Of a stretch of 14,744 nucleotides of DNA, positions 5,583-12,811 are shown one piece after another. This stretch comes from an uncultured Collinsella sp. (GTDB lineage Bacteria > Actinomycetota > Coriobacteriia > Coriobacteriales > Coriobacteriaceae). The position numbers were made by a program, and so were the translations under genes. The number at the start of each line of letters is the position of its first letter. Positions within the stretch are counted from its first letter, which is position 1. The notes under the pieces were generated by a model, which did not search any database, was not told the DNA's origin, and saw only the letters and a list, made by a program, of their open reading frames with translations. The stretch is taken from the NCBI GenBank assembly GCA_902468695.1, contig CABQZS010000214.1, positions 1 through 14,744 on the forward strand, in the 5' to 3' direction.

Positions 5583-7451
5583 TTACGCGGCGACTTCGGT
5601 GCTCTTGTCCTCGTCGATAAAGAAGCGCTTGTACCAAATGAGGAACGTCAGCGTGGTATAGATCTTGCGCTGGTTGAGCGCGCGACCCTTAAAGTGATCG
5701 TCGAGCAGTTTCATGAGCGCATCGGTGTCAAAGAAATCAGCAGCCCACGGCGCGGTGAAGTATTCCTTTACGTAGTCGTAATACTTTTGCTCGCGCAGCC
5801 AGAACTTGACCGGTACAGGGAAGCCCACCTTCTTGCGCGTTGCCCACTCGTCGGGCAGCGTGCGGTTGGCGGCGTGACGCAGGACGAGCTTGCAGCCTTC
5901 TTCGTTAACACGGTAGTTGGCGGGGATGTGCTCGGCAAACTCCATGACCTTCTTGTCCAGGAACGGAACGCGGAGCTCCAGAGAATGCGCCATGCACATC
6001 TTGTCGGCCTTGAGCAGAATGTCACCCGGCAGCCACATGTTCATATCCAGATACTGTTTCTTGGAAAGCTCGCAGCAGTTGGGAACCTGCTTGTAGTACT
6101 CGGCGCACATCTCGGCGGCGTTCTTGCCGGTGTCGTAAGCGGGCTTGAGCACCTCGTCGACCTCGGAGGGATCGAACACCTTTGCCTGACCCACATACCA
6201 GCGCTCGGGAACCTCGGCGCATTTCGTCAGGAAGTTGTGGCCCTTAAAGTAGGGGAGATGCTGAACGAGTGAGCCCAGGGCGCGACGTACGCCGAGCGGC
6301 ACGCGCTTCTTAAAGGTGCGCATCTCGGGGGTGTCCTCGTACCACTCATAGCCGGCAAACAGCTCGTCGGCACCCTCGCCCGAAAGGACGACGGTGACCT
6401 CCTTGGAAGCCATCTGCGCCAGATAGTACAGCGGCACGCTGGACAGGTTCGATTGCGGCTCGTCCATGTGGTACTGGATATCGGGCAGTGCATCAAAGAA
6501 CTCATCGGCGGTAATCATCTTGCGCACGTTCTTGATGCCCAGCTTGTCGGAAAGCTCGGCAGCGTAGTTGGTCTCGTTGAAGTTCTTGTAATCGAAGCCG
6601 ACAGAATACGTGGTGTCGGGCATGAGACAGGCGGCAATGTAGCTGGAGTCCACACCGCCAGAAAGGAACGAGCCCACCTTAACATCGGCGATTCGGTGCG
6701 CAGCGACGCTTTCGTGCACGACCTTGTCGCACTCGTCCACGTACTCCTCGAAGGTCTTGGAGTTGTCGTCGGTGAAGTCACAGCTCCAGTAACGCTTGAT
6801 GTCCATGGTGTTGGTCGTCAGGTCATACGTAAAGCAATGCGCCGGGGCAAGCTTGAACACGCCCTTAAAGAAGGTCTCCTCCGTGGCGGGGAATTGCAGC
6901 GTCAGGTAGGGGCGCAGCGCGTCGTGGTTGACAGCCTTCTCAAACTTGGGATGGTCCAGGAAGCTCTTGATCTCGGAGCCAAACAGCAGCGAGCCATCGG
7001 ATGCCTGGTAGTAATAGAACGGCTTGATACCAAAGATGTCACGAGCACCAAAGAGTTTGTTCTTGTTCTGGTCGTGAATCACGAACGCGTACATGCCGCG
7101 CAGACGGTTGACCAGGTCCTCGCCCCACTCCTCGTAACCGTGTACCAGGACTTCGGTATCAGCGTTGCAGTGGAAGGCGTAGCCGGCCGCCTCCAGCTCG
7201 GCGCGAAGCTCCTGGAAGTTGTAGATCTCTCCGTTGAAGACAATCGTGACCTTGCCGTCGTCGCTCGACATGGGCTGGGCTCCAGCTTCGGAAAGATCGA
7301 GAATCGAAAGACGACGAAAACCAAGGGCAACGTTGTCGACGATATGCTGGCCGCCCATATCGGGACCACGGTGGATGATGCGATTCATCATGGCCGTGAG
7401 AACCAGCTCACTCTGTTCATCTGTACCGGTAAAACCGACAAAACCGCACAT
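5583..7451 (-). CDS. asnB: Asparagine synthase (glutamine-hydrolysing)
   Basis: Converts aspartate, glutamine and ATP to asparagine. Starting at the ATG at 7451 gives 622 residues and places the catalytic Cys2 of the class II glutaminase domain right after Met (MCGFVGFTG). AAAGGA (7458-7463) lies 6 bases upstream. The frame stays open for another 45 codons upstream, but those would bury the N-terminal nucleophile, so the long start is wrong. N-terminal domain marks: RGPDMGG (28-34), NGEIYNF (73-79) and DTE (98-100). C-terminal synthetase marks: the PP-loop SGGVDSS (264-270) and LSGEGADELFAGYEWY (356-371). The length fits AsnB types of about 610-635 residues. It is transcribed away from the murE-type gene, with a structured leader upstream. 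No terminator with a T-run follows it, so readthrough into tRNA-Val is possible. Confidence 0.96.
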   Translation of the reverse strand: MCGFVGFTGTDEQSELVLTAMMNRIIHRGPDMGGQHIVDNVALGFRRLSILDLSEAGAQPMSSDDGKVTIVFNGEIYNFQELRAELEAAGYAFHCNADTEVLVHGYEEWGEDLVNRLRGMYAFVIHDQNKNKLFGARDIFGIKPFYYYQASDGSLLFGSEIKSFLDHPKFEKAVNHDALRPYLTLQFPATEETFFKGVFKLAPAHCFTYDLTTNTMDIKRYWSCDFTDDNSKTFEEYVDECDKVVHESVAAHRIADVKVGSFLSGGVDSSYIAACLMPDTTYSVGFDYKNFNETNYAAELSDKLGIKNVRKMITADEFFDALPDIQYHMDEPQSNLSSVPLYYLAQMASKEVTVVLSGEGADELFAGYEWYEDTPEMRTFKKRVPLGVRRALGSLVQHLPYFKGHNFLTKCAEVPERWYVGQAKVFDPSEVDEVLKPAYDTGKNAAEMCAEYYKQVPNCCELSKKQYLDMNMWLPGDILLKADKMCMAHSLELRVPFLDKKVMEFAEHIPANYRVNEEGCKLVLRHAANRTLPDEWATRKKVGFPVPVKFWLREQKYYDYVKEYFTAPWAADFFDTDALMKLLDDHFKGRALNQRKIYTTLTFLIWYKRFFIDEDKSTEVAA

Positions 7452-7457
7452 GCAAGA

Positions 7458-7504
7458 TCCTTTCTGCTGACGGCTCAGGTGTACTGCCGCAAGGATTGCG
7501 GCAG
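7458..7504 (-). promoter_or_regulatory. asnB ribosome binding site with upstream hairpin
   Basis: On the minus strand a perfect 9-bp hairpin (CTGCCGCAA / TTGCGGCAG, loop TCC, 7484-7504) stands 32 bases before the asnB start. Its tip contains ATCCTT, complementary to AAGGAT in the asnB ribosome binding site (7457-7462). The local 9-bp stem and the 6-bp pairing with the Shine-Dalgarno sequence exclude each other, so this could be a translational switch. The local stem should normally win. Confidence 0.35.
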
Positions 7505-7576
7505 CTGATGTCAAATAATCTTTACTATCATGCCAATCTTTTGTTTCGTGATAGGGCATAAGCGCCGAGCGAACCG

Positions 7577-7621
7577 AAAAAACCACGTCCCGATCTTCAG
7601 GCGAAGCGGCGGGACGTGGTT
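7577..7621 (-). terminator. Intrinsic terminator inside the asnB leader (candidate attenuator)
   Basis: On the minus strand AACCACGTCCCG (7621-7610) pairs perfectly over 12 bp with CGGGACGTGGTT (7592-7581) around a 17-base loop. T residues follow and overlap the stem end (six in a row at 7582-7577). It is a textbook terminator in this orientation only, since no T-run follows on the plus strand. No minus-strand gene lies upstream of it within the spacer, so it must end either a short leader transcript of asnB or an unrecognised small RNA. Confidence 0.7.
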
Positions 7622-7639
7622 GCGAACGCTATGTTAAAG

Positions 7640-7684
7640 AACAGCACCCAGATTTCCTTGGTTTTACACGGGGTGAACACTGTT
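7640..7684 (-). promoter_or_regulatory. First stem of the asnB leader
   Basis: On the minus strand AACAG (7684-7680) and CACCC (7675-7671) pair with GGGTG (7649-7645) and CTGTT (7644-7640). The result is a 10-bp stem with a 4-base bulge and a loop of about 21 bases. It precedes the leader terminator by 18 bases and would begin right at the predicted transcript start. The T-box consensus (GGUGGNACCGCG) is absent. Confidence 0.35.
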
Positions 7685-7689
7685 GCCAT

Positions 7690-7717
7690 TTATTAGACCA
7701 CGGCACAGTCCATGCAA
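7690..7717 (-). promoter_or_regulatory. Possible asnB promoter
   Basis: On the minus strand TTGCAT (7717-7712) is followed after 16 bases by TAATAA (7695-7690). TCTAAT overlaps it two bases earlier and fits TATAAT better, but with too short a spacer. Transcription would begin near 7684, just before the leader stem. The match is imperfect and other starts closer to asnB are possible. Confidence 0.25.
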
Positions 7718-7850
7718 TTTTTTAGAAGGCTGTGATGCGCGCAAGGTCAGGTGGCATATTAGGATGGTTGATAATACAGAATGTTTCATCGTTTCTGCCG
7801 CGGGACGCCTTCTGCCCTTTAAGGCTGAATTTAGCGAGAGAGGTCTTTGT

Positions 7851-9368
7851 ATGTCGAGTCCGACACAAGAGAAGCTAACTCTGATGCGCTATATAGAGTT
7901 GCTCGAGGAAGATGACCTTGTTGTTTCCAAACCGAGCGCTTTGTGCGACCAGCGCATTGAGTTTGCGACTGACGACTCGCGCCAGGTGCGTCCGGGCACG
8001 TTGTTTGTCTGCAAGGGCCGTGCGTTTAAGCGCGAGTACCTGCTTTCGGCAATCGCCGATGGCGCCGTGGCCTACGTTTCCGAGGTCGATTACGATGTTG
8101 ATCTTCCCGCGGTGATTGTGAGTGATATTCGTCGCACGCTCGCCGTGGTGGCAGATGCCTTTTATGGGCACCCGTCGGGTAAGGTGAAGGTCTGCGCCTT
8201 TACAGGCACCAAGGGCAAGTCGACCTGTAGCTTTTATCTGCGCGGCATTCTCGTCAACGAGGCCAAGCTTACGGGCCGTCATCGACCTGCTCTTAATACG
8301 GGCATTGAGTTCGACGACGGCATCGAGGCGGGCCCTTCCAAGCTGACGACCCCCGAATCCTTCCTGCTGCAGTCTCGTATCGCACATGCTGCGGAGGCGG
8401 GTGCCCCGTGGCTGGTTATGGAGGCATCGAGCCAGGGCCTCAAATACGAGCGCACGGGCAAGATCGCCTTTGAAGTCGGCGCCTTTACCAATATCGGCGA
8501 GGATCACATTTCGCCGATTGAGCATCCGACGCTCGAGGATTACTTTGCCAGCAAGCTCAAAATCTTCTCGCAGAGCCGTTTTGCCGTGGTCAATCTCGAT
8601 ATGGATAAGGTCGATCGCGTGCTCGAGGCAGCATCTCGTTGCGAACGTACGGTGACGTTCTCCCTGACCGACGAGCGTGCCGACGTGTTTGCGCTGGCGA
8701 TTCGTAATGGCGACTGCGGCGTGGTGGCAACGGTGCGCACGCCCCGCTTTACGCGCGACATTGTGATTCCCACGCCTGTTAAGTTCAATGTGTCCAACGC
8801 GCTTGCCGCTATTGCCTGCGCCGAGGCCCTGGGCATTTCCGAAGAGGGTATCGTCCACGGCTTTGAGGGCGTCTTCGTTCCCGGCCGTATGGAGCTCTAT
8901 CCGTCCGTATCAGGCAAAATCCTGGGCGTCGTCGATTTTGCACATAACGGCATGAGCCTCGAGACACTCCTGCGTGACTTGCGCGAGAACTATCCCGAGC
9001 GCGAGCTGGCGGTTGTATTTGGCGCTACGGGCGGTAAGGGTGTCGATCGACGCACCACGATGGGCATCGCCGCTGGCAAGTATGCCGACCGAATCGTGAT
9101 TACCGAGGATGACCCTGGCCCCGAAGACGTCGAGGATATTTGTGCCGAGATCGCGCGCAACGTTCAAGCGCAGGGAAATGATAACTGGCAAATCGTGACT
9201 GATCGCGTTGCCGCTATCGAGACTGCCGTGCGCGAAACTGTCCGTCCTGCCGTGGTCATCGTGACCGGTAAGGGCGAGGAAGAGTGTATGCTGCGCAAGA
9301 ACGGACCCGAGCCTTGTGAGCGCGACGGTTCGATTCTCAAGCGCACCCTTGCGGCGTACGACGCCTAG
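7851..9368 (+). CDS. murE: MurE-type Mur ligase (UDP-MurNAc-tripeptide synthetase)
   Basis: ATP-dependent cytoplasmic ligase that adds the third amino acid to UDP-MurNAc-L-Ala-D-Glu. The ATG at 7851 has GAGAGAGG 7 bases upstream (7836-7843) and gives 505 residues; an open frame reaches back to 7683 but lacks family similarity. Motifs: DDSRQVRPGTLFVCKG (41-56), P-loop GTKGKST (119-125), EASSQGL (191-197), TNIGEDHI (213-220), YFASKLKIF (231-239, the lysine region that is carbamylated in the family), VPGRME (343-348), DFAHNGMSLE (362-371) and GKGEEE (473-478). At the specificity position it has DDPGPED (420-426) instead of the DNPR of diaminopimelate enzymes. GTKGK and AHNGxSLE recall the L-Lys-type enzymes of Lactobacillales. 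L-Lys or L-Orn is therefore the likely substrate (inference). It heads the rightward housekeeping run. Confidence 0.88.
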   Translation: MSSPTQEKLTLMRYIELLEEDDLVVSKPSALCDQRIEFATDDSRQVRPGTLFVCKGRAFKREYLLSAIADGAVAYVSEVDYDVDLPAVIVSDIRRTLAVVADAFYGHPSGKVKVCAFTGTKGKSTCSFYLRGILVNEAKLTGRHRPALNTGIEFDDGIEAGPSKLTTPESFLLQSRIAHAAEAGAPWLVMEASSQGLKYERTGKIAFEVGAFTNIGEDHISPIEHPTLEDYFASKLKIFSQSRFAVVNLDMDKVDRVLEAASRCERTVTFSLTDERADVFALAIRNGDCGVVATVRTPRFTRDIVIPTPVKFNVSNALAAIACAEALGISEEGIVHGFEGVFVPGRMELYPSVSGKILGVVDFAHNGMSLETLLRDLRENYPERELAVVFGATGGKGVDRRTTMGIAAGKYADRIVITEDDPGPEDVEDICAEIARNVQAQGNDNWQIVTDRVAAIETAVRETVRPAVVIVTGKGEEECMLRKNGPEPCERDGSILKRTLAAYDA

Positions 9369-9398
9369 ACCAGCCCCTTCTATGTAAACGGAGTGACC

Positions 9399-10310
9399 AT
9401 GTCCCACAACATCCTGCCGACCGTTGCCGAGCTTTCGGGCGAGGTGCGCGAGCGTCTTGCCAAGGTCAAGTATGTCTTTACCGATCTGGACGCCACGATG
9501 CTCGCCCCCGGCTCGTGTGTACTGCGCGATAACGACGGCAATCCCTCGACCAAGCTCGTCGAGGCGGTTGTCGCGCTCGCTCGTGCCGGCATCCAGGTGG
9601 TCCCCACCTCGGGTCGCAATCGCACCATGATCCATGAGGACGCCCGCGTGCTCGGCCTCAACTCCTACATCGGCGAGATGGGCGGCCTGGTCATGTACGA
9701 CCTCAAGGCCAACGACTGGGAGTATCTGACCGGCGATATGCCCTACGACCCCGCCTGCGGTCTCACGCCGCACCAGGTGATCGAGCAGACCGGCGTGTGC
9801 GAGAAGATCCTTGCCCGCTGGCCGCACAAGATCGAATACCACAACGACATGTCGACCGGCTACAAGTACCGTGAGGTCACCGTCGGCATGCGCGGCGATG
9901 TGCCCGACGATGAGGTCCAGGCCATCCTGGACGAGGCCGGCTGCGGTCTGGTCTGGGCTTGCAACGGCCATCTGACTCACCTGTCCAAGCCGACGACGCT
10001 CGAGCTTAATCGCGTCGAGGACGGCCGCGCCTTCAACATCAATCCGGCGGGTCTCAACAAAGGCGTTGCCATTGCGCGCTTCTGCGAGCACCTGGGGATC
10101 GAGCGCGAGGAGACGCTTGCGCTCGGCGACTCCGAGTCCGACTTCTACATGGCCGACCATGTTGGCATGTTCTGCCTGGTCGAGAACGGTCTGACGAGCG
10201 CCGGTGCCCCGGAGTTCTTGGACGCCTGCGACAATGCCTATATTACGCGCGGCAAGATTGTCGACGGTTGGGTGGCAACGGCCGAGCTGCTGGTCGCAGC
10301 CCGTTCGTAG
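9399..10310 (+). CDS. HAD-superfamily hydrolase, Cof/IIB type
   Basis: Probable phosphatase of 303 residues, substrate unknown. Haloacid dehalogenase motif I is FTDLDAT (27-33) with nucleophile Asp29 and acid/base Asp31. Motif II is PTSGR (69-73), the motif III lysine is probably Lys221 (GLNKGVAI), and motif IV is ALGDSESDFYM (241-251). About 110 residues between motif II and Lys221 form the cap expected of type IIB proteins. The ATG at 9399 has GGAG (9390-9393) 5 bases upstream; an in-frame GTG two codons earlier overlaps that site and is less likely. The gene begins 30 bases after the Mur ligase stop and precedes murI, so a link to cell-wall or sugar-phosphate metabolism is conceivable but unsupported by sequence. 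Trehalose- or sucrose-phosphatase-like roles cannot be excluded. Confidence 0.85.
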   Translation: MSHNILPTVAELSGEVRERLAKVKYVFTDLDATMLAPGSCVLRDNDGNPSTKLVEAVVALARAGIQVVPTSGRNRTMIHEDARVLGLNSYIGEMGGLVMYDLKANDWEYLTGDMPYDPACGLTPHQVIEQTGVCEKILARWPHKIEYHNDMSTGYKYREVTVGMRGDVPDDEVQAILDEAGCGLVWACNGHLTHLSKPTTLELNRVEDGRAFNINPAGLNKGVAIARFCEHLGIEREETLALGDSESDFYMADHVGMFCLVENGLTSAGAPEFLDACDNAYITRGKIVDGWVATAELLVAARS

Positions 10311-10311
10311 C

Positions 10312-10339
10312 GCGACGCATCACGAGTGGTCGCATTTTT
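10312..10339 (+). terminator. Possible weak terminator after the HAD gene
   Basis: GCGAC (10312-10316) pairs with GTCGC (10329-10333), extendable by CA/TG past a bulged G, and ATTTTT follows. It lies between the HAD gene and murI. The stem is short, so partial readthrough into murI is likely. Confidence 0.4.
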
Positions 10340-10361
10340 CGAGAGAGAATCTGGTGAGGTA

Positions 10362-11246
10362 ATGTCCGATATCGATAATATGGCCGGGGACACGCGTCCG
10401 ATCGGCGTGTTCGACTCGGGCTTGGGCGGCTTGACGGTCGCGCGAGCGATCGCAACGGCACTTCCGCACGAGTCCGTCTACTATTTCGGTGACACTAAGC
10501 GCTGCCCTTATGGCACCCGCACCGAGGACGAGGTTCGCTCGTTTGCGCTGCAGGCGGGCCGCTGGCTATCGAGGCACGACGTTAAGATCATGGTCATCGC
10601 CTGCAACACGGCGACCGCCGCGGCCTTGCGTTTGGCTCAGCAAGTGCTTGACGTTCCCGTGATCGGCGTGATCGCCCCGGGCGCACGCGCCGCCATCAAC
10701 AGCACGCGTACGCGTCGCGTGGGCGTGCTCGCCACCAACCTCACCATTCGCTCGGGCGCCTACACGCGCGCCATCCAGGATTTGGATGCTGGTGTCGATG
10801 TGTATGGCTGCCCGGCTTCGAGCTTTGTCGAGGTCGTCGAGCACGAGCTCGCCTCGGGCGCGCATCTGCAGGAGCAGTGGCTCGAGAACGAGGATATTTT
10901 TGATACGCCAGCCGTTCGCGCGCTGGTCGGCGCCACAGTCGAGCCGCTGCACGATCGTGGCATCGATACCGTGGTACTCGGCTGTACGCACTTCCCGCTG
11001 CTGGTGGGTCCCATCCGCCATGCGCTAGGACCCGGGGTGCGCGTGGTGAGCTCTGCCGAGGAGACCACCCGCGAGCTGACCGATATCCTCACGCGCCGTG
11101 AGCAGCTAGCGGGCGATACCGCCGAGCCACAGCATCGCTTTGCCACCACGTCTGACAACATTGCCGAGTTTGCGGTGGCGGGTAGCTTTATCTTTGGCCA
11201 GCCGCTTAAAAGCATCGAGCATGTCGATATCGACGAACTCGGTTAG
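10362..11246 (+). CDS. murI: Glutamate racemase
   Basis: Cofactor-independent racemase that makes the D-glutamate used by MurD in peptidoglycan synthesis. The 294-residue protein shows GVFDSGLGGLTV (15-26), the first catalytic cysteine Cys81 in ACNTATAAAL and the second, Cys208, in GCTHFPLL. YFGDTKRCPYG (41-51) is another family block. The ATG at 10362 is preceded closely by GGTGAGG (10353-10359). An earlier in-frame GTG (10326) would add 12 residues without a good ribosome site. The order murI-rph-rdgB is common in Gram-positive bacteria and supports the calls. Together with the MurE-type ligase upstream it gives this run a peptidoglycan-precursor flavour. Confidence 0.95.
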   Translation: MSDIDNMAGDTRPIGVFDSGLGGLTVARAIATALPHESVYYFGDTKRCPYGTRTEDEVRSFALQAGRWLSRHDVKIMVIACNTATAAALRLAQQVLDVPVIGVIAPGARAAINSTRTRRVGVLATNLTIRSGAYTRAIQDLDAGVDVYGCPASSFVEVVEHELASGAHLQEQWLENEDIFDTPAVRALVGATVEPLHDRGIDTVVLGCTHFPLLVGPIRHALGPGVRVVSSAEETTRELTDILTRREQLAGDTAEPQHRFATTSDNIAEFAVAGSFIFGQPLKSIEHVDIDELG

Positions 11247-11299
11247 GCTCGCAATGTCGCCGGAGGCTTCGCTACATCTTTTGCCGAAAGGATAGTTCC

Positions 11300-12025
11300 A
11301 TGGAATACATGCAGGTCAACCGCGCCAACGGCCGCGCCGTCAACGAGCTGCGCCCCGTTAAGCTCACCCGCGGCGTCATGAAGCACGCCCACGGCTCGTG
11401 CCTGGCTGAGTTCGGCGACACGCGCGTACTGTGCGCCGCCACCATCGAGGAGGGTGTGCCTGGTTGGCGCAAGGGCGCCAAGGCCGGCTGGGTAACGGCG
11501 GAATATGCGATGCTACCGGCCTCGACCGGTAAACGCTGCAAGCGCGAGCATGCCAACCGCAAGGGCCGCTCCATGGAGATCGAGCGGCTTATCGGCCGCA
11601 GCCTGCGTACCGTCGTCAATATGAAGGCGCTCGGCGAGTACACCGTTACCGTCGACTGCGATGTGATCCAGGCCGATGGCGGCACGCGTACGGCGAGCAT
11701 TACCGGCGCCTGGGTGGCGCTGCACGACGCCCTTGCCATGTGGGTCGAGGCGGGCAAACTCGAGCGCATCCCGCTCACGGGCCAGGTTGCCGCCATTTCC
11801 ATGGGCGTCGTCGACGGCAACACCCTGCTCGACTTGGATTATTCCGAGGACAGCCACGCCGAGGTCGACATGAACCTCGTCGCCACCGATTCTGGTGAGA
11901 TGATCGAACTCCAGGGTACCGGCGAGCAGGCGCCCTTCGACCGCAAGCGTCTCAACGCCCTGCTCGACCTGGGCGATAAGGGTATCGCCGAGCTCATCGA
12001 GCTTCAGCGCCAAGCCCTCGCCTAA
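11300..12025 (+). CDS. rph: Ribonuclease PH
   Basis: Phosphate-dependent 3'-5' exoribonuclease that trims tRNA precursor 3' ends and forms a hexameric ring. The 241-residue length is typical. Blocks visible: NGRAVNELRPVKLTRG (10-25), RKGRSMEIERLIGRSLR (87-103) with the phosphate-binding arginine region, ADGGTRTASITGAW (125-138), and LDLDYSEDSHAEVDMNLV (177-194) with the metal-binding aspartates. The ATG at 11300 follows AAAGGA (11287-11292) with a 7-base spacer; an ATG three codons later would also suit the family but lacks its own site. The protein looks full-length and active, unlike the truncated rph of some E. coli K-12 strains. Confidence 0.96.
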   Translation: MEYMQVNRANGRAVNELRPVKLTRGVMKHAHGSCLAEFGDTRVLCAATIEEGVPGWRKGAKAGWVTAEYAMLPASTGKRCKREHANRKGRSMEIERLIGRSLRTVVNMKALGEYTVTVDCDVIQADGGTRTASITGAWVALHDALAMWVEAGKLERIPLTGQVAAISMGVVDGNTLLDLDYSEDSHAEVDMNLVATDSGEMIELQGTGEQAPFDRKRLNALLDLGDKGIAELIELQRQALA

Positions 12026-12060
12026 CCTGCCAAAAAGGGACAGGTTTATTTTGGTAGGTT
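12024..12060 (+). terminator. 12-bp hairpin at the rph stop, possible terminator
   Basis: AACCTGCCAAAA (12024-12035) pairs with TTTTGGTAGGTT (12049-12060) over 12 positions with one G-T wobble, and TTAT follows. An alternative 6-bp stem (AACCTG / CAGGTT 12041-12046) shares its left arm, so two structures compete. The rph stop codon overlaps the first bases. The T-tract is short, so termination would be partial. Confidence 0.45.
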
Positions 12061-12166
12061 TTATCTGCTGAAATGCTGCGTTGAAAGGTCCGATCGCCTG
12101 AGAGGGGAGAGGTCAAGTGCCCAAACGCCCCTCACGCGGCTTGCTATAGAGACAAGGAGGCCAGTC

Positions 12167-12808
12167 ATGGCACTTGAGAAGATTGACATCGACACCCTCG
12201 ACCCGGCGGCGACCATCGTCGTGGCAACGGGCAACGCCCATAAGCTCACCGAGATCGAGGCCATTTTGGGCAAGGTCATGCCCGAGGTGCGCTTTGTGGC
12301 GCTCGGCCAGCTGGGTGATTTTGAGGATCCCGAGGAAAACGGCACGACGTTTTTGGAGAACGCCATCATCAAGGCCCAAGCCGCGGTTGAGGAGACGGGC
12401 CTTATGGCCATTGCCGACGATTCGGGCTTGGTCGTCGACGCGCTGGACGGTGATCCCGGTGTGTATAGCGCGCGCTATGCGGGCGTGCACGGCGACGATG
12501 CCGCCAACAACGCCAAGCTTCTCGTTAACCTGGAAGGCGTGGCAGATGAGGACCGCACCGCACGCTTTATGAGCGTCGTTGCGCTCATCGACACGGACGG
12601 CTTGGTCACCTATGGCGAGGGCGCTTGCGAGGGCGTTATCGCGCACGAGGGCCGCGGCGATCACGGCTTTGGCTATGACCCGCTGTTCCTGCCGGTCGAC
12701 ACGCCGGGCAAGACCATGGCCGAGCTGACGGCTGACGAGAAGAACGCCATCAGCCATCGTTTCCACGCGCTCGAGCATCTGTCCGCCAAGCTGACGGGCG
12801 AGGAGTAG
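12167..12808 (+). CDS. rdgB: XTP/dITP diphosphatase (Ham1/RdgB family)
   Basis: Hydrolyses non-canonical purine triphosphates (XTP, ITP, dITP) to monophosphates, keeping deaminated bases out of DNA and RNA. The 213-residue protein carries VVATGNAHKLTEIE (18-31), ENGTTFLENAIIKA (57-70), the signature ADDSGLVVDALDGDPGVYSARYAG (83-106), HGFGYDPLF (166-174) and KNAISHRFHAL (192-202, the SHR motif). The first 15 or so residues precede the usual start of the fold. The ribosome site AAGGAGG (12154-12160) with a 6-base spacer is the strongest in the window and sets the ATG at 12167. It is followed at only 3 bases by dtd, implying coupled translation. Confidence 0.95.
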   Translation: MALEKIDIDTLDPAATIVVATGNAHKLTEIEAILGKVMPEVRFVALGQLGDFEDPEENGTTFLENAIIKAQAAVEETGLMAIADDSGLVVDALDGDPGVYSARYAGVHGDDAANNAKLLVNLEGVADEDRTARFMSVVALIDTDGLVTYGEGACEGVIAHEGRGDHGFGYDPLFLPVDTPGKTMAELTADEKNAISHRFHALEHLSAKLTGEE

Positions 12809-12811
12809 ACC

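Noticed and set aside
6453..7508. Open frame antisense to asnB
   Set aside because: It lies almost wholly opposite a well-conserved gene, with no family motifs; a GC-driven shadow.
7577..7684. T-box riboswitch for asnB
   Set aside because: The conserved T-box sequence and its antiterminator layout are absent.
7597..7689. A 30-codon leader peptide in the asnB leader, minus strand, ending in the terminator loop
   Set aside because: It has only one Asn codon and no convincing ribosome site, and it overlaps the predicted promoter box; classical attenuation is not supported.
7770..7775. GATAAT as the -10 of the murE-type gene
   Set aside because: The hexamer is good but no acceptable -35 or extended -10 accompanies it.
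8910..10160. Open frame antisense to the Mur ligase and HAD gene
   Set aside because: It spans the junction of two confident genes on the other strand and has low-complexity, His/Gly/Asp-rich shadow composition.
12142..12150. TGCTATAGA as an extended -10 before rdgB
   Set aside because: Transcription would start inside the rdgB ribosome site, and no -35 is visible.
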